Source: Nonomuraea candida
GTDB lineage: Bacteria; Actinomycetota; Actinomycetes; Streptosporangiales; Streptosporangiaceae
Length of the DNA stretch: 64,000 nt
Direction: 5' to 3'
Assembly (NCBI RefSeq): GCF_000725485.1
Contig: NZ_JOAG01000016.1
Location: forward strand, 80,704-144,703
Under the pieces are notes generated by a model. The model ran no database searches. It saw nothing but the letters and a program-made list of their open reading frames with translations, and was not told the origin of the DNA. The position numbers and the translations under genes are program-made. Of the stretch, positions 34,711 to 42,800 are shown in pieces. Numbering within the stretch: position 1 is the first letter of the stretch; each line of letters begins with the position of its first letter.

Positions 34711-35835
34711 CTATCGGAGCGCGGCGGTCAGGGCCTCGACCACCCGGTCCTGCTCGTCGTCGGTCAGCGCGGGGAAGAGCGGCAGCGACAGCTCCTCGGC
34801 GTAGTACGCCTCGGCCCGCGGGCACAGGCCGCGCCGGTAGCCGAGGTCCTCGAACACCGGGTGCCAGTATGCCGGCACGTAGTTGACCTGAACCCCGATC
34901 CCGGCGGCGCGCATGCGGTCGTAGACCTCGCGCCGCCGCCCGTCCCGCACCCTGACGGGGTAGAGGTGCCAGCTCGGCCGCACGTAGGCGCGCTGGGCGG
35001 GCAGCGTCAGCCCCGGCACGTCGCGCAGCAGCGCGTGGTAGCGGGCGACCAGGTCGGCGCGCCGCTCGCGGAAGCGCGCGAGCCGCCCGAGCTGGCTGAC
35101 GCCGAGCGCGCACAACACGTCGGGCAGCCGGTAGTTGAGCCCGAACGCGTGCACCTCCTGGTGCCAGCCGCCCTCGCCGGGCGTGCGCTGCTCGGCCGGG
35201 TCGCGCACCAGGCCGTGGTTCCTGAACAGCGCGGCGCGCCGCAGCAGGCCCGGGTCGGTGGCCGCCACGGCCCCGCCCTCCGCCGTCGTCACGGTCTTGG
35301 TCGGGAAGAACGAGAACGTCGTCAGGTCGGCGAGCGACCCGACCGGCCGGTCTTTGTACGCCGACCCGATCGAGTGCGCCGCGTCGGCCACGAGCAGCGC
35401 CCCCGCCCGCCGGGCGACCTCGCGCAGCTCGTCGTAGTCGGCCGGATGGCCCGCGTAGTCGACGGCCGTGATCGCGCGGGTCCTGGGGGTGACGGCCGCG
35501 GCGGCGGCGTCGGGGTCGAGGTTGCCCGTGTCGTCCTGCACGTCGGCGAAGACCACCCGCGCGCCCAGCAGCGCGGCCGTGGCCGCCGTGGCCACGAACG
35601 TCAGCGGCGAGGTGACCAGCTCGTCGCCGGCCCGCAGCCCGGCCGCCACGTAGGCGACGTGCAGGGCCGCGGTGCCCGACGTGACCGCCACGCAGGGCAC
35701 GCCGCCCGTCCAGGAGCGCAGCTCCGCCTCGAACCGGCCGACCGCGGGCCCGGTGGTCAGCCAGTCGCCGCGCAGCACCGCGGCGACCGCCTCGACGTCG
35801 GACTCGGTGATCGACTGCCGTCCGTAGGGCAGCAT
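34711..35835 (-). CDS. pseC: PseC: UDP-4-amino-4,6-dideoxy-N-acetyl-beta-L-altrosamine transaminase
   Basis: 374 aa, DegT/DnrJ/EryC1 fold. MLPYGRQSITESDVEAV and GDWLTTGP at the N-terminus, SGTAALHVA, VDYAGHPADYDEL, DAAHSIGS and the PLP lysine Lys180 in FFPTKTVTTAEGG match PseC rather than general sugar aminotransferases. It transfers an amino group from glutamate to C4 of the PseB product. The ATG overlaps the pseB stop (TGATG), so PseB and PseC are made together. Confidence 0.93.
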   Translation of the reverse strand: MLPYGRQSITESDVEAVAAVLRGDWLTTGPAVGRFEAELRSWTGGVPCVAVTSGTAALHVAYVAAGLRAGDELVTSPLTFVATAATAALLGARVVFADVQDDTGNLDPDAAAAAVTPRTRAITAVDYAGHPADYDELREVARRAGALLVADAAHSIGSAYKDRPVGSLADLTTFSFFPTKTVTTAEGGAVAATDPGLLRRAALFRNHGLVRDPAEQRTPGEGGWHQEVHAFGLNYRLPDVLCALGVSQLGRLARFRERRADLVARYHALLRDVPGLTLPAQRAYVRPSWHLYPVRVRDGRRREVYDRMRAAGIGVQVNYVPAYWHPVFEDLGYRRGLCPRAEAYYAEELSLPLFPALTDDEQDRVVEALTAALR

Positions 35836-36812
35836 CAGCCCGCCACCATGCCGCGCAGGTCGTCGACCGACAACCACTGCTCGTTGGTGTCGGAGCGGTA
35901 GGAGAAGCCCTCGGGCAGCAGCTCGCCGTCGTCGGGAGGGATGTAGCCCCAGGTCGCGATCGTCGGCTGCACCACGTAGCGGTCGGCCAGGCGCAGGGTC
36001 CTGCGGCCGTCGTCGGGGCCGATCATCTCCTCGTGCAGCTTCTCGCCCGGGCGCACGCCGATCTCGTAGATGGGGCTGCGCGGGGCCAGCGCCTCGGCCA
36101 GGTCGGTGATGCGCATGCTGGGGATGCGCGGCACGTAGAGCTCGCCGCCCTGCATCAGGTCGAACGAGTCCACCACGAACCTGACCGCCTGCTCCAGCGT
36201 GATCCAGAACCTGGTCATGCGCTTGTCGGTGATCGGCAGGCTGCTGCCCTGCTCGGCCAGGCGCTGGAAGAGCGGGACCACCGAGCCCCTGCTGCCCACG
36301 ACGTTGCCGTAGCGGACCACGGAGAAGCGGGTCTCGTGGGCGGCGGCGTAGTGGTTGGCGGAGATGAAGAGCTTGTCGGCGACCAGCTTGGTGGCGCCGT
36401 AGAGGTTGATCGGGCTGGACGCCTTGTCGGTGGAGAGCGCGACGACCTTGCGCACGCCGCAGTCGATCGCGGCCTCCACGACGTTCTGCGAGCCCGCGAC
36501 GTTGGTGCGGACGTATTCGAACGGGTTGTATTCGGCGGTGTCGACCTGCTTGAGCGCGGCGGCGTGGACGACGTGGTCGATGCCGTGCATGGCGCGGGTC
36601 AGGCGGTCGCGGTCGCGGACGTCGCCGATGAACCAGCGCAGCCGCTCGTCGTCGCCGAAGAGCTGCTTGAGCTCGTACTGCTTGAGCTCGTCGCGCGAGA
36701 AGACGACCAGGCGCCGGACGGCGAGAGAGTCGAGCGCGTGACGGATGAACGCCTTGCCGAAGGACCCCGTTCCTCCGGTGATCAGAATCGACGATCCACT
36801 GAGTGTGCTCAC
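35835..36812 (-). CDS. pseB: PseB: UDP-N-acetylglucosamine 4,6-dehydratase (5-inverting)
   Basis: 325 aa from the GTG at 36812 (AGGGGG four bases upstream). The frame is open 23 codons further, but the fold begins at SILITGGTGSFGKAF. The extended-SDR motifs TGGTGSFG and STDKASSPINLYGATK, with DKA replacing the usual tyrosine neighbourhood, plus GELYVPRIPS and RPGEKLHEEMI identify PseB/FlaA1. First step of pseudaminic acid synthesis: UDP-GlcNAc to UDP-4-keto-6-deoxy-L-AltNAc. Confidence 0.96.
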   Translation of the reverse strand: MSTLSGSSILITGGTGSFGKAFIRHALDSLAVRRLVVFSRDELKQYELKQLFGDDERLRWFIGDVRDRDRLTRAMHGIDHVVHAAALKQVDTAEYNPFEYVRTNVAGSQNVVEAAIDCGVRKVVALSTDKASSPINLYGATKLVADKLFISANHYAAAHETRFSVVRYGNVVGSRGSVVPLFQRLAEQGSSLPITDKRMTRFWITLEQAVRFVVDSFDLMQGGELYVPRIPSMRITDLAEALAPRSPIYEIGVRPGEKLHEEMIGPDDGRRTLRLADRYVVQPTIATWGYIPPDDGELLPEGFSYRSDTNEQWLSVDDLRGMVAG

Positions 36813-36915
36813 GTGGCCCCCTGAGTAGCGCGGTCGCGCTGTAGTCGTCGTGGCACGCGGTAGCATAGCGCGATCGGTCAATCACGCGCTGTCACACGGG
36901 GGAATGGGGCATTCG

Positions 36916-37644
36916 GTGCGTATTGTCGGCATTATTCAGGCGCGCATGGGCTCGACGCGGTTGCCGGGGAAGGTGTTGCGCGAGCTGGGCGGCCGTTCCG
37001 TCCTGGGGTGGGTGGTCCGCGCCGCCCGCGAGGCGGGGGCGCTCGACGACCTCGTCGTGGCCACCACGACCGAGCCGGCCGACGACGCGGTGGCCGCCGA
37101 GTGCCGCAGGCTCGACGTGGCCTGGCACCGGGGGCCGGTGGACGACGTGCTGACCAGGTTCGTGCAGGTGCTGGAGAGACGGCGGTGGGACGCCGTCATG
37201 CGGTTCACCGCCGACTGCCCGCTGCTCGACCCGGCCGTGATCAGGGAGGCGGCGCTGGTCCACCGCGCCGTGCCCGGGCTCGACTACCTGAGCACGAGCC
37301 TGGCGCGCACGCTGCCGCGCGGGCTCGACGTCGAGATCGCCGGCCGCGCCGCGCTGGCCAGGGCCGACGCCGAGGCCACCGGCTTCCACCGCACCCACGT
37401 CACCTCCTACATCTACGAGCACCCCGGCGACGCGCGGCTGCTCGGGCTGGCCTACCGGCCCGTCGCCGACGACCTGCGGGTCACGCTCGACACCGAGGAC
37501 GACTGGCGGCTGATCTCCACCGTGGTGGCCGAGCTGGGCGACCGCTGCCTGCCGGTCAGGACCCTGGTGGAGTGGCTGCGCGAGCGGCCGGAGGTGTGCG
37601 GGCTCAACGCCCACGTGCGGCAGAAGGCATTGCAGGACGCGTGA
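36916..37644 (+). CDS. pseF: PseF: CMP-pseudaminic acid synthetase (cytidylyltransferase)
   Basis: 242 aa from GTG at 36916 (GGGG seven bases upstream; the ATG at 36904 has its G-run too close). GIIQARMGSTRLPGKVLREL is the nucleotide-binding signature of the CMP-sialate synthetase-like family, RFTADCPLLDP the metal site, and LRVTLDTEDDW the conserved C-terminal motif shared with SpsF/PseF. It activates pseudaminic acid with CTP. Coupled by GTGA to pseG. Without its pathway neighbours SpsF would be the call; the complete Pse set around it decides for PseF. Confidence 0.85.
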   Translation: MRIVGIIQARMGSTRLPGKVLRELGGRSVLGWVVRAAREAGALDDLVVATTTEPADDAVAAECRRLDVAWHRGPVDDVLTRFVQVLERRRWDAVMRFTADCPLLDPAVIREAALVHRAVPGLDYLSTSLARTLPRGLDVEIAGRAALARADAEATGFHRTHVTSYIYEHPGDARLLGLAYRPVADDLRVTLDTEDDWRLISTVVAELGDRCLPVRTLVEWLRERPEVCGLNAHVRQKALQDA

Positions 37645-38639
37645 CGGGCGTGGCGCACCGCCCCGCCCGCCGCCGGGTGGGGTTCCGCTGCGACGCCGGG
37701 GTGAGCAGCGGGGTCGGCCATCTCGTGCGGTGCGTGGCGCTGGCGGAGGAACTGTGCGGCCGGGGCGTCGAGGTGGTCTTCCTCGGCGAGGTCCGCGGCT
37801 CGCCGTGGGCGCGGGACCAGCTTCGCGAGCGCGGGCTCGGGCTGATCCCCGCGCCGCGCGGCCCCGGCGAGCTGGCCGCGCTGGCCCGCCGGCTGCGGCT
37901 CGACGCCGTGGTGCTCGACTCCTACCACCTGCCGCGGGAGACGGGGGCGGCGCTCAGGACCGCCGGCCTGCCGGTGCTGGCCATCGTGGACGGCGACCCG
38001 CTGGGCCAGGAGGCCGACCTCTACCTGGACCAGAACCTCGGCGCCGAACACCGCCCCTTCCCGGCCCCGGCGGGTGGGCGGCGGCTGGCAGGGGCGCGTT
38101 ACGTGTTGTTGCGGGACAGCGTGCGGCGGCGGACGCGCGGCCGGGACGGGCGCGGGGGAGAGGCGCCGCGGGTGTTGTGCTTCTTCGGCGGCACCGACAG
38201 CGCCGGCGTCGCCCCGGCCTGGGCGCGCGCCCTGCGGGACACCGGGCTGCCCTTCCACGGGACGGTCGTCAGCCCGGCGCCGTTCGAGGCGGGCGGGCCG
38301 ATCACGGTCATCCCGCCGACCGACCGGCTGCCCGAGCTGATGGCGGCGGCCGACCTGGTGGTGACGGCGGCCGGCTCGTCCATCTGGGAGCTGCTCTACC
38401 TCGGCGTCCCCACCGCGCTGACGTGGGTGGCCGACAACCAGCTCGGCGGATACGAGGAGCTGGTCGGCAGGGGCGTGGCGGCCGGGCTCGGGCGGGCGGC
38501 CGAGCGGGAGGCCGTCGCCGTGCTGGCCCGGCTGCTCGCCGACCCCGCCGCCCGCGAGGAGCACGGCCGGCGGGGCAGCGGCCTGGTGGACGGCCGGGGC
38601 CGCGAACGCGTCGCCGACGCCCTGCTCGCGCTCCGCTGA
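37641..38639 (+). CDS. pseG: PseG: UDP-2,4-diacetamido-2,4,6-trideoxy-beta-L-altropyranose hydrolase
   Basis: 332 aa from GTG at 37641 overlapping the pseF stop. GT-B-like fold with FRCDAGVSSGVGHLVRCVALAEEL (the catalytic-region signature of PseG: GxGHxxRC), VLDSYHL, FFGGTDSAG and AAGSSIWELLYLGVP. It removes UDP to free the trideoxy sugar for condensation. The gene's last two codons and its stop are the first unit of an 8-bp tandem repeat that continues downstream. Confidence 0.94.
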   Translation: MTGVAHRPARRRVGFRCDAGVSSGVGHLVRCVALAEELCGRGVEVVFLGEVRGSPWARDQLRERGLGLIPAPRGPGELAALARRLRLDAVVLDSYHLPRETGAALRTAGLPVLAIVDGDPLGQEADLYLDQNLGAEHRPFPAPAGGRRLAGARYVLLRDSVRRRTRGRDGRGGEAPRVLCFFGGTDSAGVAPAWARALRDTGLPFHGTVVSPAPFEAGGPITVIPPTDRLPELMAAADLVVTAAGSSIWELLYLGVPTALTWVADNQLGGYEELVGRGVAAGLGRAAEREAVAVLARLLADPAAREEHGRRGSGLVDGRGRERVADALLALR

Positions 38640-38680
38640 GCCGCTGAGCCGCTGAGCCGCTGAGCCGCTGAGCCGCAGAG
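38633..38680. repeat. 8-bp tandem repeat starting in the last codons of pseG
   Basis: Five perfect consecutive CCGCTGAG units (38633-38672) and a sixth variant CCGCAGAG. The first unit contains the TGA stop of pseG, so every unit offers another TGA in a shifting frame. A run of GC palindromes (CCCGGGCC) follows to about 38730. Confidence 0.97.
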
Positions 38681-38748
38681 GCCCCGGAGCCCGCGAGCCC
38701 CGGGCCCCGGGCCTGGGCCCGGGCCCGCGATCCTTGAGCCCGCGTGCC

Positions 38749-39792
38749 TCAGATCAGCTCCCAGGTGAGCGGGGTGCCGAAGGGGACGTCGCGGGTGAAG
38801 CGCCGGCCCATCACCTCGGCGGCGGCGTCGGGGGGCAGGCCGCCGGCGGGCCGGATGGAGCGCACGTTCGCGGGCGTCACGGGCTCGCCCGCGCGGACGT
38901 CGCGCACCACGTACAGGGAACGGCGGAAGCGCAGCCCCTCCCGCTCGGAGGGCCGGGGGCCGATCACGGGCTCGCCCAGCGAGCGCCAGGCCCGCTCGCT
39001 CTCCACGACCAGCGCCGCCAGCTCGGCGGGCTCCAGCGAGAAGGCCGCGTCGACCCCGCCCTCGGCGCGCGAGAGGGTGACGTGCTTCTCGATCAGGCAG
39101 GCCCCCAGCGCCACCGCCGCCAGCGCGGCCCCGAGCCCCGGCGTGTGGTCGGACAGGCCCACGACCTCGCCCGTGAGCGCGGCCAGCAGCGGCAGCGCGC
39201 GCAGGTTGCTCTCGGAGGGCGCGGCCGGGTAGGAGGCCGTGCAGGAGAGCACGGCGAGCTGCGTGCACCCGGCCCCGCGCGCGGCCGAGACGGCGGCCTC
39301 GATCTCGGCGACGGACGCCATGCCGGTCGAGATGATCAGCGGCTTGCCGGTCGCCGCCGCGAGCCGGATCAGCGGCAGGTCCACGATCTCCGAAGAGGCG
39401 ATCTTGTACGCCGGCGCCCCCAGCTTCTCCAGCAGCTCCACCGCCGTCGGGTCGAACGGCGCCGAGAACGCGACCAGCCCCCGCTCCCGCGCCCGCGCGA
39501 AGATCGGCTCGTGCCACTCCCACGGCGTGTGGGCCCGCTCGAAGAGCCGGTAGAGGGTCTCCCCGCCCCACAGCTCGTGGTCGTCGCCCACCCGGAAGGC
39601 GGGCGCGTCGCAGTCGACGGTCAGCGTGTCGGGCCGGTAGGTCTGCAGCTTCAGCGCGTGCGCCCCCGCCTCGGCCGCCGCGTCCACGATGGCCAGCGCC
39701 CGTTCCAGGCTGCCGTTGTGGTTGCCCGACAGCTCCGCGACGACGAACGGCGCGTGCGCGGGCCCGATCGACCGCCCCCCGATGGTGATCAC
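38749..39792 (-). CDS. pseI: PseI: pseudaminic acid synthase
   Basis: 347 aa from GTG at 39792 (GAGGAGGG upstream). NeuB-type TIM barrel: FVVAELSGNHNGSLERAL, LKLQTYRPDTLT, FSAPFDPTAVELLEKLGAPAYKIASSEI, ISTGMAS, LSCTASYPA, GLSDHT, EKHVTLSRA. A C-terminal SAF/antifreeze-like domain follows (SLYVVRDVRAGEPVTPANVRSIRPAGGLPP). It condenses the PseG product with phosphoenolpyruvate. GNHN and YPA-type motifs favour PseI over sialic or legionaminic synthases. Overlaps pseH by four bases. Confidence 0.95.
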   Translation of the reverse strand: MITIGGRSIGPAHAPFVVAELSGNHNGSLERALAIVDAAAEAGAHALKLQTYRPDTLTVDCDAPAFRVGDDHELWGGETLYRLFERAHTPWEWHEPIFARARERGLVAFSAPFDPTAVELLEKLGAPAYKIASSEIVDLPLIRLAAATGKPLIISTGMASVAEIEAAVSAARGAGCTQLAVLSCTASYPAAPSESNLRALPLLAALTGEVVGLSDHTPGLGAALAAVALGACLIEKHVTLSRAEGGVDAAFSLEPAELAALVVESERAWRSLGEPVIGPRPSEREGLRFRRSLYVVRDVRAGEPVTPANVRSIRPAGGLPPDAAAEVMGRRFTRDVPFGTPLTWELI

Positions 39793-40280
39793 GCCTGTTC
39801 CCTCCTCAGCTCGATGGCCACGACCTCGCGCGGCGCCCCGTCCACGTCCCGCACGTACGTCCCCGTCTCGACGAACCCGAAGCGCCGGTGCAGCCGCATG
39901 ACCGGCTCGTTGCCGGCCAGCACCTCCCCGCGCAGCGTGGTCAGCCCGAGCGGCCCGAAGGCGTGCTCGACGGCCGCCCGCTCCAGCCCGACCCAGGCCG
40001 CCAGCAGGGCCCCCGCCCGCTCCAGGCCGTCGAGGTCGAGGTAGTAGCCCCAGCGGGCGCTGCCCGGCGACAGGTCGGTGTAGGTCACCACCCCGGCGGG
40101 CGTGCCCTCGTGGTCGTAGACCAGCACGCGCCGGCCCGCGTCGGCGCGCACGGCCGCCCACCAGCGGGCGTGCTCGCGGGCGCTGATCTCGTGGGTGGTG
40201 AAGCTGGCGGCACGTACACGCGGATGGTTCCGCCAGCGGCGCATCACGGGCAGATCAGCATCTTCGACGTCTCTCAGCAC
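39789..40280 (-). CDS. pseH: PseH: UDP-4-amino-sugar N-acetyltransferase
   Basis: 163 aa GNAT enzyme, GTG start with GGGGGAAG five bases upstream. MLRDVEDADLPVMRRWRNHPRVRAASF resembles the RimJ/RimL-like N-terminus typical of PseH; GVLxxD-like strand VTYTDL, GYYLDLD and LHRRFGFVETGTYVRD complete the acetyl-CoA fold. In the pathway it acetylates the 4-amino group made by PseC. Position between pseI and the shared promoter region supports the call. Confidence 0.88.
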   Translation of the reverse strand: MLRDVEDADLPVMRRWRNHPRVRAASFTTHEISAREHARWWAAVRADAGRRVLVYDHEGTPAGVVTYTDLSPGSARWGYYLDLDGLERAGALLAAWVGLERAAVEHAFGPLGLTTLRGEVLAGNEPVMRLHRRFGFVETGTYVRDVDGAPREVVAIELRREQA

Positions 40281-40439
40281 CGCTTCCCCCTTACTGTTCG
40301 TGCTCGATCTCTCACCGAAGGTATCGGATTACGTGTCCGGTAAAGAGCTCATCAGGGACGGCCATCGGGCGGGGAGTCCCGTGGGCCACCGAGGCATGCT
40401 GCCCTCGACCCCCCTACCGAGCCAAGGAGTGAATCCGGC

Positions 40440-41882
40440 ATGATCCCCCTGCTCAGCGTCGTCGTACCGATCTACAACGTGGAGCCGTACCTGGCCGAGT
40501 GCCTCAAGTCGCTGGCCGCCCAGACCCTGGGCGACATCGAGGTGATCCTGGTGGACGACGGCTCCGTGGACGGCAGCCGGCGCGTCGCGGAGGACTTCGC
40601 GGCGATGGACGACCGGTTCCTGCTGCTCGGGCAGCGCAACCTGGGGCCGGGGCCGGCCCGCAACCAGGGGATCAGGCAGGCGCGCGGCACGTACCTGGCC
40701 TTCGCCGACGGCGACGACGTGGTGCCGCCGGAGGCGTACGAACTGCTCGTCGGCAGCCTCGGCGAGACCGGCTCCGACCTGGCGTGCGGCGCGGTGCGGC
40801 GGCTGGTGGACGGCGCCCTGGAGGAGTCGATCCTGCACGAGAAGGTGTTCCGGCGGCCGGAGCTGTGCACCCACGTCACCGACAAGCAGGTGCTGGTGCG
40901 CGACCGCACCGTGTGGAACAAGGTCTACCGGCGCGACTTCTGGGAGCGGGCGGGCCTGGCCTTCCCCGCCGGCATCTACGAGGACGTGCCCGTCGCCATG
41001 CAGGCCCACGTGCTGGCCACCAGCGTGGACATGGTGGGCGAGGTGGTCTACCACTGGCGCAAGCGTGAGGAGGGGGCGGACTCGATCACCCAGCGCCGCT
41101 CCGAGCTGCCCAACCTGCGCGAGCGGCTGGCGGCCATCCGCTCGGTGCGCGCCTTCCTCGACGAGCGGGCGCCCGAGCTGCTCGACGGCTTCGACGCGCT
41201 GGTGCTGGAGAAGGACACGGTCTTCCTGTTCCAGGCGCTGGAGCGGTGCGAGGGCGATCCGGGGCCGCTGCTGGAGCTGGCGCACGACTGGATGAACACG
41301 CTGGGCCCGCACGTGCCGGCCGCCGCGCCGTCGCTGCGCCGCCTGGAGCTGCACCTGCTGCGCCGCGGCCTGCTCCCGGAGCTGCGCGCCGTGCGGGAGT
41401 TCCGGCGCGGGCGCGAGGACGTCGCCCGCGTGGTGCCGCGCGGTTTCCGCACCGTCAACTGGTACGGCGACTACCCCTTCTTCCGCGACCGCCGCCTGCG
41501 CATCCCGGACGAGGTGTTCGACGCCCGCGACGAGCTCAAGGTCGTCGCCAGGGTCGAGAAGTGCGAGTGGACCGGCGCCGAGTTCCTGCTGCGCGCCCAC
41601 GTGGCCGTGCACCGGGTCGATCGCAGGGTCACCAGGGTGGACCTGTGGCTCAGCGACGGCCGCCGCCGGGTGCCCCTGGAGGTGCGGCGGCGGGGCCGGC
41701 ACGGCGTCACGGCCGTCATCGACCCCGGCCGGCTCGCCGGCCCGGGGCCCTGGCGGCTGCAGGTGCGGGCCGAGCTGCGCGGCCTGGTGCTCAAGGGCTG
41801 GTGCAGGGACGGCGAGGCCAACACCGCGTGGCGGTTCTCCGTGCCGGGTTGGTCAAGAAGCGGCATGGACATGCCCCAGTAG
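40440..41882 (+). CDS. GT2 glycosyltransferase
   Basis: 480 aa, ATG with AAGGAG ten bases upstream. GT-A domain with LSVVVPIYNVEPYLAECLKSL, VDDGSVDGS, FADGDDVV and YEDVPVAMQAH. The C-terminal 180 residues contain WYGDYPFF and a beta-rich tail like that of the transferase at 32742. A cytoplasmic transferase for the surface polymer; donor unknown, CMP-pseudaminate is possible but not shown. Diverges from pseH across 159 bases. Confidence 0.9.
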   Translation: MIPLLSVVVPIYNVEPYLAECLKSLAAQTLGDIEVILVDDGSVDGSRRVAEDFAAMDDRFLLLGQRNLGPGPARNQGIRQARGTYLAFADGDDVVPPEAYELLVGSLGETGSDLACGAVRRLVDGALEESILHEKVFRRPELCTHVTDKQVLVRDRTVWNKVYRRDFWERAGLAFPAGIYEDVPVAMQAHVLATSVDMVGEVVYHWRKREEGADSITQRRSELPNLRERLAAIRSVRAFLDERAPELLDGFDALVLEKDTVFLFQALERCEGDPGPLLELAHDWMNTLGPHVPAAAPSLRRLELHLLRRGLLPELRAVREFRRGREDVARVVPRGFRTVNWYGDYPFFRDRRLRIPDEVFDARDELKVVARVEKCEWTGAEFLLRAHVAVHRVDRRVTRVDLWLSDGRRRVPLEVRRRGRHGVTAVIDPGRLAGPGPWRLQVRAELRGLVLKGWCRDGEANTAWRFSVPGWSRSGMDMPQ

Positions 41883-41930
41883 TTCCAGACAGTAATCGTT
41901 CCGGCGCGCCGCGTGGTCATGCTGGAAGCC

Positions 41931-42761
41931 ATGAGGACCTATTCGCTGGACGACGTCCACGAGACACGCAAGCGGAGAGACTCCTGGTGGACCGTGTATT
42001 TCGTGGACCCGGTCGCCTGCCGGGTCGCGCTGCCCGTCGCCAACCGCACACGGATGACGCCCAACGAGCTCACCGTGTTCTCGCTGGTCCTCGGCATGGT
42101 GTCCGCCGTCTTTTTCGCATCGAACCAGCTCATAGCGGGCGCCTGCTTCTTCTATCTGAGCTTCATGATCGACTGCGTGGACGGCAAAATAGCCCGGCTC
42201 AAGGGCACGGGGACGCCCTTCGGCCTCTGGCTCGACTACGTGGGGGACCGCATCCGGGTGGTGCTGTGCGCCGGAGGGCTGGCGTACGGGCAGTACACGC
42301 TGACCGGTGACGTGCGCTACGTGGTGCTCGGCGCGGCGGTGGCCGTGCTGGACCTGTTCAGGTACGTCAACGCGCCGCAGATGAAGCGCGTGCGCGAGGC
42401 CGTCAGGGAGGAGCGGCAGGAGCCGGAGCCGGACCCGGACCCGATGACCGTGGACCTGCACGACCCGGAGCCGCCGGGGCGGGGGCCCCGGCCGCGCGCC
42501 TTCTTCCGGCTCTTCAGGCGGCTCAACCGGTTCCTGGCCCGCCACCGCGTCCGTTCGCACCTGGTCAGCGGCATCGAGTTCCACGCGGCGGTGTTCGTGA
42601 TCGCGCCCCTTGCGGGGGCATGGGCGCTGATCCCGCTCGCCGTGCTCGCGGGGCTCCTGCTGCTGGCCAACGAGGTCTTCCTCGTCTACCGGATGTGGAT
42701 CTTCACGCGCAGGCACGGCGTGGGCTCGTCTCAGGAGAGCCGAGAGCACGTTCTCGTCTAA
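41931..42761 (+). CDS. CDP-alcohol phosphotransferase, integral membrane
   Basis: 276 aa from ATG at 41931 (GGAAG five bases upstream; earlier ATG 41919 and GTG 41913 are possible). The full family motif D-G-x2-A-R-x8-G-x3-D-x3-D lies at residues 84-106 (DGKIAR...GLWLDYVGD), with about six membrane helices around it. These enzymes move a phospho-alcohol from CDP-alcohol to an acceptor. An acidic Pro-rich loop (EPEPDPDP) interrupts the helices. In a glycan cluster it may make a phosphodiester-linked lipid or modify the polymer. Confidence 0.92.
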   Translation: MRTYSLDDVHETRKRRDSWWTVYFVDPVACRVALPVANRTRMTPNELTVFSLVLGMVSAVFFASNQLIAGACFFYLSFMIDCVDGKIARLKGTGTPFGLWLDYVGDRIRVVLCAGGLAYGQYTLTGDVRYVVLGAAVAVLDLFRYVNAPQMKRVREAVREERQEPEPDPDPMTVDLHDPEPPGRGPRPRAFFRLFRRLNRFLARHRVRSHLVSGIEFHAAVFVIAPLAGAWALIPLAVLAGLLLLANEVFLVYRMWIFTRRHGVGSSQESREHVLV

Positions 42762-42800
42762 ATCTTTCCGTCGTCTAGTTGCCTCGGGGGTTACTACGAC

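Noticed and set aside
36916..37644. SpsF-type cytidylyltransferase of spore-coat polysaccharide
   Set aside because: The sequence alone is compatible, but the gene is coupled to pseG and flanked by all other pse genes, so PseF is the better call.
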